DNA from: Urechis unicinctus
Taxonomy: Eukaryota > Annelida > Polychaeta > Xenopneusta > Urechidae
Direction of reading: 5' to 3'
NCBI GenBank assembly: GCA_034190875.2
Contig: CM067351.1
Coordinates: 5,023,926-5,087,925 of the forward strand
DNA: 64,000 nucleotides
In this document: piece by piece, positions 1 to 11,394 of the stretch
How positions within the stretch are numbered: the first letter of the stretch is position 1
Layout of the letters: each line of letters begins with the position of its first letter
Translations under genes and position numbers: made by a program
Notes under the pieces: model-generated
Database searches by the model: none
What the model saw: only the letters and a program-made list of their open reading frames with translations
What the model was told of the DNA's origin: nothing

Positions 1-3000
1 TTGAATATGTTATGGCGTTATTTAAGACGCTTATACCAAAGTCTACCAGATGATAGCGAGAAAATATATATAATGTCGCTAAAGTGGCTCGACAACCTAC
101 ATTCTCTGCCTGGGTTTTTTTATATATCGCCCACTGTGACATTTTGTCGTTGATCTAAATTATGAAAACGCTGGTTCGTAGATTGAATATATTTATGTAG
201 TATATTCAATCTGATATATAAATGGAATCTGGTCAATGTTTGAGGTACTTTACTTTACCTATGTGGAGTAAAGCCGGCCTTGACGAATCGCTTCGCCAAG
301 TTCTGTTGGTTAGTCGCGTTTGTCACAATGTATGTATGTATTTATGTAAAGAATATTTTGATCCGCGTTACAGGTCGCAATCTTTTTTTTCAATCGCTAG
401 GCGTCAATAATGCGCAAAACCGAGAGGTTTTGTTTTGACCTTGATCTGAAACTAATGTCAAGGTCACCGAATAAATGCAAAACTGTTACAAAATTTACAT
501 CATTGTGTAGCTCATTCTAATTGCAAACTTGTGCTGAAATAAATGTACACATCAAACTAACAGTTTTATCAAGCGCCCCAGCTCCATTGCAATCGGAGCC
601 TTATTTAAGCACATAGAATTCTTGGAATGAGAGCCTCATACAAATTTATCAGCGCTAATTTTAATGATTATTTTGTTTTATAAGTAAATTGTTGGACATT
701 AGACGACTTAAAACATCACAAAAACCTCATGGAAGGTTGTCAACGCCATTGATCGGTCCTAAAAGTATATTCCCATCCACAAATATACTTCTCTTACTCA
801 ATAACCACCCTATGAATGTCAAATATCCTGAATTCAATTCATAGCAATTTTGGATCGGGAACATTCACAAAATCTATGTGGTTGCTACACCTGAGGAGAT
901 ATTGCCATGAACATTTGTCACAATATGCAATAACTAGTTCAGAGTTTGCTAAAGCTATCTCTGTGAAAGCCTTATGTGTAAAAACACCTATATGATCATT
1001 GTACACCCCACCCCTTAGATATGTACAAAGAGATATGACAATTTCAGCTCAAAAATCAGTCTTGAAAGTAACTGCTGATTTATTATTGTTTTTTATGCAA
1101 TTACCATTTCCACTAAATATGATATTATTTATTATCAATAATTTTTAAGACTAAGATGTATAATGTTATGAATCCTATATACAGATAATGATGTTCATTG
1201 GCCTTTGAAGTCACTGTAGATAGCATGCTATAGAGAAAGTAAATTGTTTAAGTCAATGTAAACTGAGCTATTTAATAACAATTGATATGCTGCATTTTCA
1301 TTTCAGCATATCATTTTACCCTGATATAGATGCATATGGAATTATCACTATGTATATTATTAATCATTTCTATATCAGTTACTGATTAATCATGGATGCA
1401 CTATATATGGTAAAAAATGGGATATGTGTTAATTTACTGCTAAAAGTGTCATGTTGATTCATAGGTAACTCTTATCCCCAACCTACCATTAAATTTGGAA
1501 GCATAAGTGATAGTAATATTGATTTCATAGAATCGACAAATGTTTGCGCACGTATTCATAACCCCTCTAAATGCTAATGTTGGGAAACAGCCACACACTT
1601 AAAACCATTGATATCACATAACCACTCAAAAGCTGCTCTCGCGCTCTGAGTGACACGAGCGCCTATCCGCCCATCCAGTCCGCTAAGACCTCCAAACGAT
1701 TCATATACCCCCAGACACCTTCGTTACCCCCCGTGAATCAGTTAACTGTAGCGCTGTATGTTCCCACACCCCTTACGCATCCTACACCAACGCGAGAACG
1801 CTCTTCTGTCCTTACCCACCAGGCGACAATCATCCTACATCCGTGGTAACTGTCCCGAGAAAACTTCATTGTATTCATTTCCACATTTGTTTTGGCGTGT
1901 GAGGATGCTCTACGTGCAAGTCTGACAAAATTGTTGTATTCTAAGTATCATGACAGAGTTCTTCCGTATTTGTTACAAGATACGGGATGGAGAGAAGAGA
2001 TGGGTTTCCAAAACAATGCAGGTCAAATAATTCATTGGGATGTTCCAATAAGCAGTGTTGATAGATTCACCGGGATGACATAAAAAATAATTAAAGTATT
2101 TTAAGCATGGCAGCAGTTTCTGTCACACACGCCAGACGGCTGTGAATCGTACAAATGACTACAACAGTCCAATTGATTTTGTAAATCAGGCTAATTCCAT
2201 ATGGACTAACTTAAAAAAATGTGACCTTCTAAGACTCGCCATTCTTTGACAAAGTCGCAATAGGAAATCTCCCAGGGACGCGAATCGTTGCCATGACGCC
2301 GAAGAGCGACAGATCGGCGAAATATATAGCGAACAACTAGCAGACGATTACCAAAGTCAAGGCACATAAAATTGCCAATCTGACAAATAATGATCATTAA
2401 AATTCAATTTATTTTATCACAGCCTTGGTTAAGAACGATACGATTGATACAGTATTTCGGCTAATAATGACATGTCATAAATTACGAAGCTCGTAAACAA
2501 TAACTCTATATTATGCCGCCAACCTCGTGACTTCGTGGGAAGCATGGAAATTTGTTGTTAAATACGGATTTTCTCGACAAATACATTCTGACATGGACGG
2601 AAAAGAAGCTGTGTCGGTAAAATAATATACTATCTCTATTACCTAATTCGCGTTTTACACCTACCCAGACCGAATTTATATCCATGACTCAATTCCCTCG
2701 ACGTAACGAGCGGAGCAGCTGATCGACAAGTTCGGCGTTAGCAGATTTCATTTCAATACTCTTGGTTGGTTTTGTTAAGTTGAAAAAAAAATTGTTGTTT
2801 GACAGACTTGTTTGGCTATTATATTTATGACTGTCCGGTTATATATAAATGTAATGAAAACTTGACTATGAAACATCAACTTAACAATTTTAACAATTAA
2901 TGGATGCCCTTTTGCCACGAAGATAGATATGTTGCTATATGGTCAGACATAAACATAATGTGTACGGTACTGCGCTGTTTGGCAAGTTGGGATTGAAGAG

Positions 3001-3211
3001 ACTAATGTTGCAGCACCATTGATGGTTTTAACTGGCCTGCATGATTTGCATGGTAGGTTTTATAAACTTATCAACACAAATCAGTGGCTGCTTATACATT
3101 GTCATTTGGTGTTTCATAAACTTAACTATTGCCAATTATCTTAATATAATAGACCTCAAAGGTCAAAGGGTCCTCAGATTGCAATTATAACAGTACGTGG
3201 GGGTAGTCCTA
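1..3211. other. Intergenic DNA, no gene recognised
   Basis: AT-rich sequence with frequent stops in all frames. The longest open stretches (222-410 and 1892-2083, plus strand) are about 60 codons, have no recognisable motif and no convincing splice context, and are of the length expected by chance. No tRNA-like A/B boxes or other RNA gene was seen. Confidence 0.6.
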
Positions 3212-3564
3212 TTTCTGAAGTTGGATCTAAATTGTTAAGAGTTGTCTGATGTCATGACATGACCAAATATCAATTACAATTTGAAGTTACCATTTCGGTT
3301 TTTGCCTATCTAGGCAATGGCCAATGTGATGGTCTATCAAAAAGGGAATAAGTTGATGGTGCAAATACAGACTTGTTAGTGTCAGATGTTTCTGATGTTG
3401 GATCTAAATTGTTAAGAGTTGTCTGATGTCATGACATGACCAAATATCAATTACAATTTGAAGTCACCACTTCGGTATTTGCCTATCTAGGCAATGGCCT
3501 ATGTGATGGTCTATCAAAAAGGGAATAAGTTGATGGTGCAAATACAGACTTGTTAGTGTCAGAT
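3212..3564. repeat. 177-bp direct tandem duplication, two copies
   Basis: The segment starting TTTCTGA at 3212 is repeated at 3389 with only a few substitutions (for example in the TATCTAGGCAATGGCC region). Copies are about 3212-3388 and 3389-3564. It is non-coding. The high identity suggests a recent local duplication. Confidence 0.9.
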
Positions 3565-5640
3565 ATCACCACAGGGTCACCTTATACAAATAACACCAGC
3601 CATTAAATAAACAGCCTCTGAACTGCATAACTATTTAATTGTATTATAAATGAGCATCTGTGCTATAAAAACCATGACTATGATTATTATGTAATTTGAC
3701 AGTAGCTAATATTGCATTTTTTTTCAGCTGAACAACTGATATTGCCTCATATAAGTTGCCTGGCAGTGAATTATGTGATCTGACCTTTGCAGGTATCCTA
3801 AACGTAAGTGTGGAAACATTTTTTGAAGTGTTATATTGTGAAAATAAATAACATGCATCTGTATACTGGTCTCTCTATCTTCTAACTGCATTGCTCTCCA
3901 AGGTTCCTTTCAAATTCAGTTCTCTAATAAAGATGCAAATTGAAATGCATTATCATATATTTATATAGCTCTGTTAATGTTTGGGTCCATGTACTGTGAA
4001 TTTGGAAGAAATTCTATTCTGAACCAACCAGGTATGTATATGTCCACAAATCTACCCATATATGTTTCATTAATATAGAAATCTATGTCAGATGTGAGCT
4101 TGGGAACCTATCAGAGACCACTGCCTGAATTGACCATAACTAAAGTGGGTGCGTACTTGGCACAAATGGATTGCCTTGACAGTCGGTGTGTTTACTTGTA
4201 TTGAGAGACATTATATGATGAAGTATTTTTGCAATTTTGGAACATGGTCCGATTTTCATCAAATGATCAATTAAATGGTTCTGAAAACTCACAAAATATG
4301 CAGGTTACATAATTATAAATAAATGTGAAGCAATGGCAGAAATATGCAGTGATACAAACATTGTTCCTCATTATTCCCTTCTGAATTAATGCATAGTCTG
4401 TAATGTGTCAAATATATTAATTGCACATGCATTTTGTAAAATGCATGTGTTTTTGTTTATTAGATACTGCACCAGCTGCCTAAGCAAGTACCAGCTATGC
4501 CACAAGTGAGCCTGTGGCAACAAGCCCTGTAGACCCTAGATATGCGAACAAAAAAAACTGGATTTCTAATGACTCAGAGTCAGATCAGGATGTATCAAGC
4601 AGAACATGCATCCAATATACAAGTGGGTATTTTCATTCCTCTGTGGTATATTTACTAGTGAAAAGGTATAACCCAAAGACAGGCTTCTTTGTATTATATA
4701 CAAATTCCACTTAAGTGACCTTCATATAAAAGTCACTATCTACTGCCTGGTCTATAAAGGCTTGTGCTATATTACGAATGTCATTGCATGTCTGCTATAA
4801 CTAGAAGCTAATAGCGAAATATGAAAACAATATATCAATGCACATGCCGACCACTTCTAATGGGATACAAGCCAGATCCAAGCTCTACCACTTGCCTTCA
4901 GAAGTTATATTCAGCTCCCCAGTCTAGGGAAACTACTCCCAGGTAAGGTATATATACTTCAGAATATATTGTATGAATCAAGATAAATTTGACAGAAAGA
5001 TCATTCCCAGTATTTCTTATATGGCAGTTGTCATAAACTATATACTATTGTTGCACAATTGTGGTGTAGGCTGAATTGTTATTAAAGCTTGTAGATGCAC
5101 TGCAATGTGATGTTTCAAGATTATGTAACTTTATCTGATGCTTTATCAAGTTATATCTTCTATTCGCAGCATTGCACTGCAGACAGATTATTACAAAATT
5201 TGTATCTACATTGTACAATCTGTGTAGCGCTAAAATAATCTCTCTTATTATTCTGTGGCCAATCTAAAACCTGCTGAGGTGCTGCAATCTTGTGTTCAAC
5301 AGCAATTTATATGACACTAGTCTCACACCCAACCTCACTTTGACACCTGGAGTTGTTCTACACCATTCAATCAGACAAATGTTAGGTTATAGCTGTACCA
5401 GCAAGGAACACTAACTAACATTCTGTGGGATGATGCAGCAATCTGAACCACACATCTCTTGCCTCCAGTTTTGGTTCAATGATAGAACTATAATCTCTGG
5501 ATTAGTGGTGCCAAGTAATTTGCTTAATATGTGTACATGTTGATTGTTTCAGGGAAGAAAGAAGTTCTTAAGTCACAGCGGCCAATGGGACGTTCCATAC
5601 TTAAAAGTTGGGACAAAATTATGAATGAGCAGCGCAAGTT
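3565..5640. other. Intergenic DNA with weak exon-like patches
   Basis: No gene is recognised. Two short open patches on the plus strand are bounded by splice-like dinucleotides: about 4500-4625 (peptide containing PVDPRYANKKNW, ending at a GGGTATTT donor-like site) and about 4836-4943 (peptide containing CRPLLMGYKPDPSSTTC, ending in CCCAG before GTAAGG). They could be exons of an unrecognised gene, remnants, or chance. No homologue was recognised. Confidence 0.3.
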
Positions 5641-5790
5641 CCAATGGGCCTTGTACCACCTCTTAATTATGCTTGAAATGTCATTAACCATGCATAATTG
5701 TAATGCGCAGTGCTTATTCCAAATGGATGTGCCACAAACTCTTAATTATGCTTGAAATGTCAATGAACATGCATAATTGTCATACAAGTG
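5641..5790. repeat. About 77-bp direct duplication
   Basis: A block containing CTTAATTATGCTTGAAATGT followed by CATGCATAATTGT occurs twice, with copies starting near 5641 and 5718. A related CCAATGGG motif lies just upstream at about 5580. Non-coding tandem duplication. Confidence 0.75.
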
Positions 5791-6499
5791 ACCTTTTTAA
5801 TCACTGTATAGTTTATAGACAAAATTACACATGCCAAGTTTATTCAGTTAATGATGCAATAATATTTCATCATAACTTTTGACAGTAACAAACGATTTTT
5901 AAACTATGTTTACCCATGGCCTCAATATTAAAACTATGATTACCAGTGGCCTTACTTGTTTCCATAGCTGTGATATCAATGTTGTGTTACCTGCATTTCA
6001 AATCCAACCCCATTTAAACAAATTATGGCCACATGAAACCTGTTCCCCAGGGAGAACTATGAATGTATTACTATAATAGATGATATAATCAGAAATAATA
6101 GATATATCATAGTGGCAGTACGATTATCATTAAGTTATTAGCGTATAATTCTACGAGCCAGAACAAAAAAAAAACATGCCTGTCTGTGAACTACATTGGA
6201 TGAGAAAAAAATAAAGAGTGCATACGACGGAGCGTGAACGGTTAAGCGTTATGATGAACCACGGAGACGCCTCCATGGGCAAACAAACAACCGTCAATAG
6301 GTATAAATAACACTCCAAATGATGCGAAACTAAATCAAACGTGTTTATTTTTAGAACTGAAATGCACAACGAAAACGCTGGCATCATAATGTCCTCATAT
6401 AGGTAGCGGCGTGACACCATTTACTTCCTTTCTCTCGCTCCCTTTGATCAATATGCTATAAGACACAGGTGCAATCATCAGGGTAGACTATCCTCATGC
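5791..6499. other. Intergenic DNA left of the retroelement
   Basis: No gene recognised. A minus-strand open stretch at 6151-6420 has no known motif. The left LTR of the neighbouring retroelement would be expected here, but no clear terminal repeat pair could be matched by eye with the 9.9-10.1 kb side. Confidence 0.4.
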
Positions 6500-6523
6500 G
6501 AAAATAAATGGGGTAATTCTGTC

Positions 6524-6739
6524 CTATGTAATATGATATCGAAGGCAGACCGGGGGTCTTCGGGAACGTTGGGGTCTGTTGCATGGGGTAGGTTCAACAG
6601 GTTCTTCGAGGTCGACATTAGATGTGTGGTCGTCAGAATTATCATCCACAGAGAGTGGCGAACTAATCTCCGCGGGGACCGGTGGTAGTTCTGGAGGTGC
6701 CTCGACGGGAAAGCCCCATGGGGCACGGCCACTACCCAT
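6524..6739 (-). pseudogene. Retroelement pol C-terminal tail (fragment)
   Basis: A short proline- and acid-rich peptide downstream of the integrase remnant. It starts around a GMGSGRAPWG-like patch, is rich in P and E, and ends with a basic RPQRSRRPP motif just before the stop. Disordered tails with a terminal basic patch are common after integrase in such polyproteins. An overlapping frame is also open, so the exact frame is uncertain. No enzymatic domain is visible. Confidence 0.5.
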
Positions 6740-6899
6740 TCCGGGGTGAGAGGCAGGCTGCCAATCGGGCCTGATGCGTCATAAGAGTCGTCATCACACG
6801 GAGAGGGAGGGCAGGTTTCACGCGGCTGCCTAACATTGGTGGGGACTTTAAGGCACTCACTGAGGTTAACGTTATACGTTGGTGCTCTCAGCTGGGATC

Positions 6900-7320
6900 A
6901 AGCCAATTTACTGATACTGCGCCATGAACCCGAGACAGCCACAACGAGATATCTAGCACGACCACTCGTCTTTTGCCCTTCTTTTCTAAGGTAGATGAGG
7001 TCCCCAACATTGATATTGGGACCGATGGGGGGCGGTCTACCGGGACACTTAGAACGTTCGCTGTACGGATGGTTACGAATCTGCTCTGGTGCTGTTCTAG
7101 GATGAGGTCTATGTCAGATATGGGGAGTTGGTCACCGTTTATTTGGTCGCGTTGTGTTTACATTTCACGAGCTGATAGACCACGGCCACGGATCCTGGTG
7201 TTGAGGGATGCAGTCGCAGCTGCTAGAGATATGGGTGTGACGCATCGCTTGTCAGAGTCGGCGCGCAGTAATTCGTTACCAAGTTCAGCAATGGCCTTTT
7301 CTGAAACGGGTTTTTATTGA
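6900..7320 (-). pseudogene. Retroelement integrase C-terminal region (broken)
   Basis: In the minus frame, about 7310 down to 6900 encodes a helix-rich stretch with [17 protein letters not shown], then [15 protein letters not shown], then TQRDQINGDQLPISD. This is the pattern following the catalytic core of Gypsy-type integrases: the 'E-K-A' segment that carries the third acidic residue, then a substrate-contacting helix. An in-frame TAA at 7158-7160 interrupts it directly after the SAREM motif. Below about 6950 similarity fades. Confidence 0.65.
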
Positions 7321-7880
7321 TGTTCTTCGCACAACCTAGTTCGATGTATCCGTATCCTAAGCACAGGGTCGTTCACAAGGGATTTGAATCCAGGGGCGCA
7401 ATCAACGCGGATGACTGCACCTGGGCCGCCTATAGTGCGGAGATCGAGACATAACTTGATGAGTCCATCAGGAAGGCTCTCGGCACGCTCACTCTTGATG
7501 AGAGAAGATGTTGTGTATGACGTGACGGTTTCCCTCAAGCTGTCGGTAGCGGCGGAGGACATCAGCTACGAACGACATGCCAATGGCGCTGGGTGGATCC
7601 CCAGTCGACTGGGTCACAAGCTCATTTGGGAGCTTGGCGAGGGAAGTACATGTGTGACAAGACGCCGAGAGGGTATCGAGGGCCTTGTCGAGGTCGAGCG
7701 CGTAAAAGTAACGAGAAAACATGGTCTTCAACTGGAATTTTGAAGGATGGTTGAACCTCAAAGGTAGAGGCCATCAACGGCGGAGCGCAGAACGACGAAA
7801 GTTTTACGTGTAGCAATAAATTATACCTCTTTGCGAACGATCACCAACCCATCGGACGCAATAGCTGCAACTTGGAGGCA
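7314..7880 (-). pseudogene. Retroelement integrase N-terminal and core fragments
   Basis: Three overlapping minus-strand frames together cover the integrase zinc-binding region and the start of the DDE core. The frame at 7489-7761 contains a CHTCTSLAKLPNE segment, the C-x2-C half of an HHCC zinc-binding domain, followed by a core-like GMSFVADVLRRYRQL patch. The frame at 7314-7562 continues the core (TSSLIKSERAESLPDGLI and AVIRVDCAPGFKSLV, the latter carrying the second catalytic Asp). A frame change near 7500-7560 separates them. Not translatable as one protein. Confidence 0.65.
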
Positions 7881-7893
7881 TCCTTTGACATCT

Positions 7894-8697
7894 CTAGCGT
7901 TGGTTACTTCCTTGTTGTTGTAAATGGGCATGGGTACGTCTAAGGTCCGCACAGTCAGACTGGGATTGTAGCCAGGCGGCACGACTACAAAAAGGTAGGC
8001 GAGCGGACAGGACGTCTTGGACGGTAATACTAAGCACTGAAGCCGATGCGCTCCAGGCGAGGAATCGGCACACCTGGCAATTGGGCTCGTCACAGGCGGG
8101 AGCGTTGCGACTGGCCAAGTCTGCAGGGGTATTTGCAGAGCCAGCGAGATGACGGATAGAGACTTGATACCTGCTAGCAGCTGAGAGGAAAGGGGTGACC
8201 CGGGCACTAAAAGAAAACTCGCCTCGACAGAGCTTTTCGAAAGCCTGCACACACGGCTTGCTGTCAGTGAGGATACAGGTAAGGTGGGTCGATTGAATGA
8301 TGAGAGGTGCGAAGTGCTTAATGGCTGCCGCAATGGACACAGCTTCTACTTCAAATGGTAACCAGGACGACTAATGTTTCTTCGGCCTGGCACTGTAGAA
8401 TCCTGCAAGGAGCAAGCAGTCGCCTCGTTTTACGTATAGCGTAGCTCCAATACCTATCTGTTTAACTGAACCATCAGTCACGATCCAGAGAGTGTCAGTC
8501 GAACGTGTTAGTGTGATGGTCTTGTGGGAGTGTAAGGCACGCTGAGCGTCATGGAAGGCCTGTAAAAGTTCAACATTCATCGGGACCGGATCAATGGACT
8601 GGCAGCCAGCTATCGCTTGTTCCAATGGGGCCAACAGCCCAGCACAATGTTTGATAACGCGGGACAACACCTTATTGGCGCCTAGGATCCCACGCAT
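7894..8697 (-). pseudogene. Retroelement RNase H domain (broken)
   Basis: Starting in the frame 8697 to 8374, the peptide WIVTDGSVKQIGIGATLYV carries the first RNase H catalytic Asp. The same frame continues past an in-frame TAG at 8371-8373 into SIAAAIKHFAPLI (catalytic Glu would precede this), CILTDSKPCVQAF (second Asp) and HLAGSANTPADLASRN (final Asp), the standard end of a Gypsy RNase H. A cysteine pair (CDEPNCQVC) and a linker towards the integrase follow. The frame is lost near 7915. Confidence 0.8.
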
Positions 8698-9310
8698 CCC
8701 CTTAGCTGTGGTCGGGGGCGAGCAGAGGACAGGGTCGATATCCTGTGAGGACTAGACTGCAACTGACCCTGGGTCCAGATCCAACCGAGAACTGTAGTGC
8801 GCAAGGTGCAGTGCACAGTTTTGGATGGGGATAGGCGTAATTGGCATTTAGCGAGGGCATCCAGCACACAGCTCCAGTTGTTCAGCAACATCGAGGGAGA
8901 ATCACCTCCGACATAAAGGTCGTCTGCGATCTTGGCAACGTAACCCTCCTGAATCAGGTCGCCAAGGACCCTGGACATGAGTTCCTCTAACGCGGTTTCG
9001 GAACCAGGCATCCCCATAGCTGATCGGGCATAGACACGCATGCCACGGAAGGGGGTGACTACACAACAATATTTCATCAAAGCTCTGGCGAGAGGGATCT
9101 GAAAGAACAACTTAGTGAGGTCAGAGACAATCAAGTATTTCCAGCGGCCAATTTCACTTAGTTTTGACTCCATATCCGGCATCAGGGATGGTTGGGGTTT
9201 GCTATATCTGCCAACATCGGCAAATGCTGTCACTAGTCGGTTACCGCCATTGCTTTTGTTGACCAGGAAAGATGGGTTGACATATTCTACTCGAATGCCA
9301 ACGTCTTCAG
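8682..9310 (-). pseudogene. Retroelement reverse transcriptase domain
   Basis: The minus-strand frame from 9233 (and about 70 bp upstream in the same frame, containing [11 protein letters not shown]) shows the RT blocks in order: [14 protein letters not shown] (block with first catalytic Asp), [32 protein letters not shown] (the xxDD catalytic motif, here ADD), LSPSKTV and VLGWIW. This is a complete palm domain of Ty3/Gypsy type. The frame changes against its upstream part near 9310 and against the RNase H part near 8690. Confidence 0.88.
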
Positions 9311-9727
9311 GTTTTCGGAAGACACCAAGAGATTCGAGTTTGTCAACTCGACCAGCCTATCACGGGCATACTGAGGGACACGTCCTTTCCTCTGTGGGGG
9401 TTCCACCGGGCCCATGTAAACGCAGGCTTCGATAGGACCTGCAGCGCCATTATAGCCGGTGATGTTGGGGTTGAACACGTGGTCGTACTGTTGGAGGGCG
9501 GAAACAAATTCTGCACGTGTTTTGGGGTCCAGTATCGAGTCCGGATCCATTTGCATGGTAGCGGAATAGAGTTGTGAGTCTAACGAGCATTGTCGGATCG
9601 GAGCGGATGAGGCGAAGAAGGCAGCTTCAGGGTCTAGCTCATGGTTTTCAATGACAGGTCGGGTCTGACAGAAGTGTTCTTGCTTGTGGAGACGAACTGG
9701 ATCACATGTCGAGTTGACCAGGCGCAC
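9287..9727 (-). pseudogene. Retroelement pol N-terminal segment before RT
   Basis: A 146-codon frame with SALQQYDHVFNPNITGYNG and [18 protein letters not shown], the linker immediately preceding the RT fingers in Gypsy pol proteins. The stop at 9287 is caused by a frame change: RT continues in the next frame from about 9310. Upstream (9634-9897) another frame is open and may be protease-region remnant, but no D-T/S-G protease motif is clear. Confidence 0.65.
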
Positions 9728-9990
9728 ACGGCTACCAATAGATTGTATAATCTAAGGGGGTGGCCGAAGAGTTTGCCGAGCAAAAGGTGTGTCGACACGG
9801 GGTTCAATAGCGAGAGGGGTATCACAGGGTAGCTAAGCGGGGAGGGCTTCTTCCACAAACTCGCCAGGCCACACCTTGATAGAGGAGTCATGGGCACGCA
9901 GCGGGTGTGCTACTGCACGGCGGACGGTGTGATGGCCCGCTTGGCCCTGTTTGTAGCCATATCGAGCTGAAGAGTGGGAGCCACAGGGAT

Positions 9991-10606
9991 TTATATAAAT
10001 CGTCTATTACTATAACTACATCCGTGTTGTTATATCAGTAACAGAGGATGACCATTTAATATAATAAATCGTTATGCAGAGTGTGTGCAAGATTGGGGCT
10101 TAACCTCGCTTGCAACATCGAAGATCACTTAGCGACGAAGCGTACAGGTCTCAGACAGGATGTGGAAAGGATGTGGAGTGCTACTGAACTATGTTCGCGT
10201 TTTCTCCATGATGAGAAAGCCGACCCCTGTCAAGTTCATATTCAGACTCTCGACACGTATTGCGCGTTCCATCCCACGAGTTCCTGTACGACTTCCAGTT
10301 TCACAGTGTGCGTATCTCGGTGTAGATATATATATTTATGCGCCGGCCCGGCACTCGAAAGCGTCAGACATTTAGAGCCTTTGCTCCTCCATGTTTAAAT
10401 TACGTTGGATAGTACTTCCTTCGATATGAAATAAATGAATCGTCGTTTATTTGACATGCATTGCCCCTTAACTGCACGATAATTCTATCGCTTATTATCA
10501 TTTCAAATTAAGATTCCCCTTCATACAGACGGGGATGAAAGACATATCCAATGGCATAGATGCAAACATTTAATTCCCATCGCAAAAAAGTTCACCACAC
10601 TGTCGC
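9991..10606. other. Intergenic DNA right of the retroelement
   Basis: No gene recognised. Open stretches at 10081-10398 have no known motif. This is where the 5' LTR and gag of the minus-strand retroelement should lie. Neither could be recognised, suggesting truncation. Confidence 0.4.
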
Positions 10607-10770
10607 ATAATGGTTGGTTTTTGTTGTGTCCCAAAGCTTTTGGGTTTCTGTTATGTGCCAAAATAGTAGGTTCTGTTATGTCCCAAAATAGTTGGTTTTT
10701 TTGCTATGTTCCAAAATAGTTGGTTTTCTACGTGTCCCTAATACCCGAACTATTTTGGAATACCCATTTT
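10607..10770. repeat. Short degenerate tandem repeat, CCAAAATAGTTGG type
   Basis: Four or five imperfect units of about 30-40 bp share TGT(T/C)CCAAAATAGTTGGTTTT. A partial unit recurs at about 10905-10955 (GTCCCAAAATGATTTTT, GTCCAAAATAGTCG), immediately before the (AT)n tract. Non-coding. Confidence 0.6.
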
Positions 10771-10955
10771 GGTACACAAAATATATAAGTTTAATAAAAC
10801 AATGAAAATTCAAAATAAGTTTACGAAGCCGAAACATGTTACTGACAGACCAACAGAAAACCAGAAATGATCATCATATTGACCATATTATTTATCGCCT
10901 CCAGTGTCCCAAAATGATTTTTTTTTTGCTACATGTCCAAAATAGTCGCATTCGT

Positions 10956-11251
<296 letters not shown>

Positions 11252-11332
11252 TCTGTCAGACGATGCATGCCGTCATCATTTATATCTATTATCATGTATA
11301 TTTAAAAGATTTATTATATAATTTCAAAGCAC

Positions 11333-11354
11333 TGATATATATATATATATATAG

Positions 11355-11388
<34 letters not shown>
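11333..11388. repeat. (AT)n microsatellite, about 56 bp
   Basis: A short TA tract interrupted once by AGTAAT. The sequence preceding it (GTATATTTAAAAGATTT, about 11297) recurs after it (about 11460), as do flanking words such as GCATCTGTC, indicating that the AT tract plus flank was duplicated locally. Confidence 0.9.

Positions 11389-11394
<6 letters not shown>

Larger units (their letters stand above)
6500..9990 (-). mobile_element. Decayed Ty3/Gypsy-like LTR retrotransposon, pol region
   Basis: A minus-strand series of fragments reads, right to left, as a pol polyprotein: pre-RT segment, reverse transcriptase, RNase H, integrase zinc-binding region, integrase core, integrase C-terminal region and a proline-rich tail. 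RT, then RNase H, then integrase is the Ty3/Gypsy order. The reading frame is broken several times, including in-frame stops at 8371-8373 and 7158-7160 and frame changes near 9310, 7915 and 7550. The GC content is visibly higher than in the flanks. Gag and LTRs were not identified, so the outer borders are approximate. The copy looks dead. Confidence 0.85.

Noticed and set aside
6973-7743. Plus-strand open frames at 6973-7320 and 7384-7743
   Set aside because: They are antisense to recognisable integrase motifs of the retroelement.
7821-8333. Separate 170-codon minus-strand protein
   Set aside because: Mostly the shifted frame of RNase H; only its C-terminal part continues the pol frame after a break.
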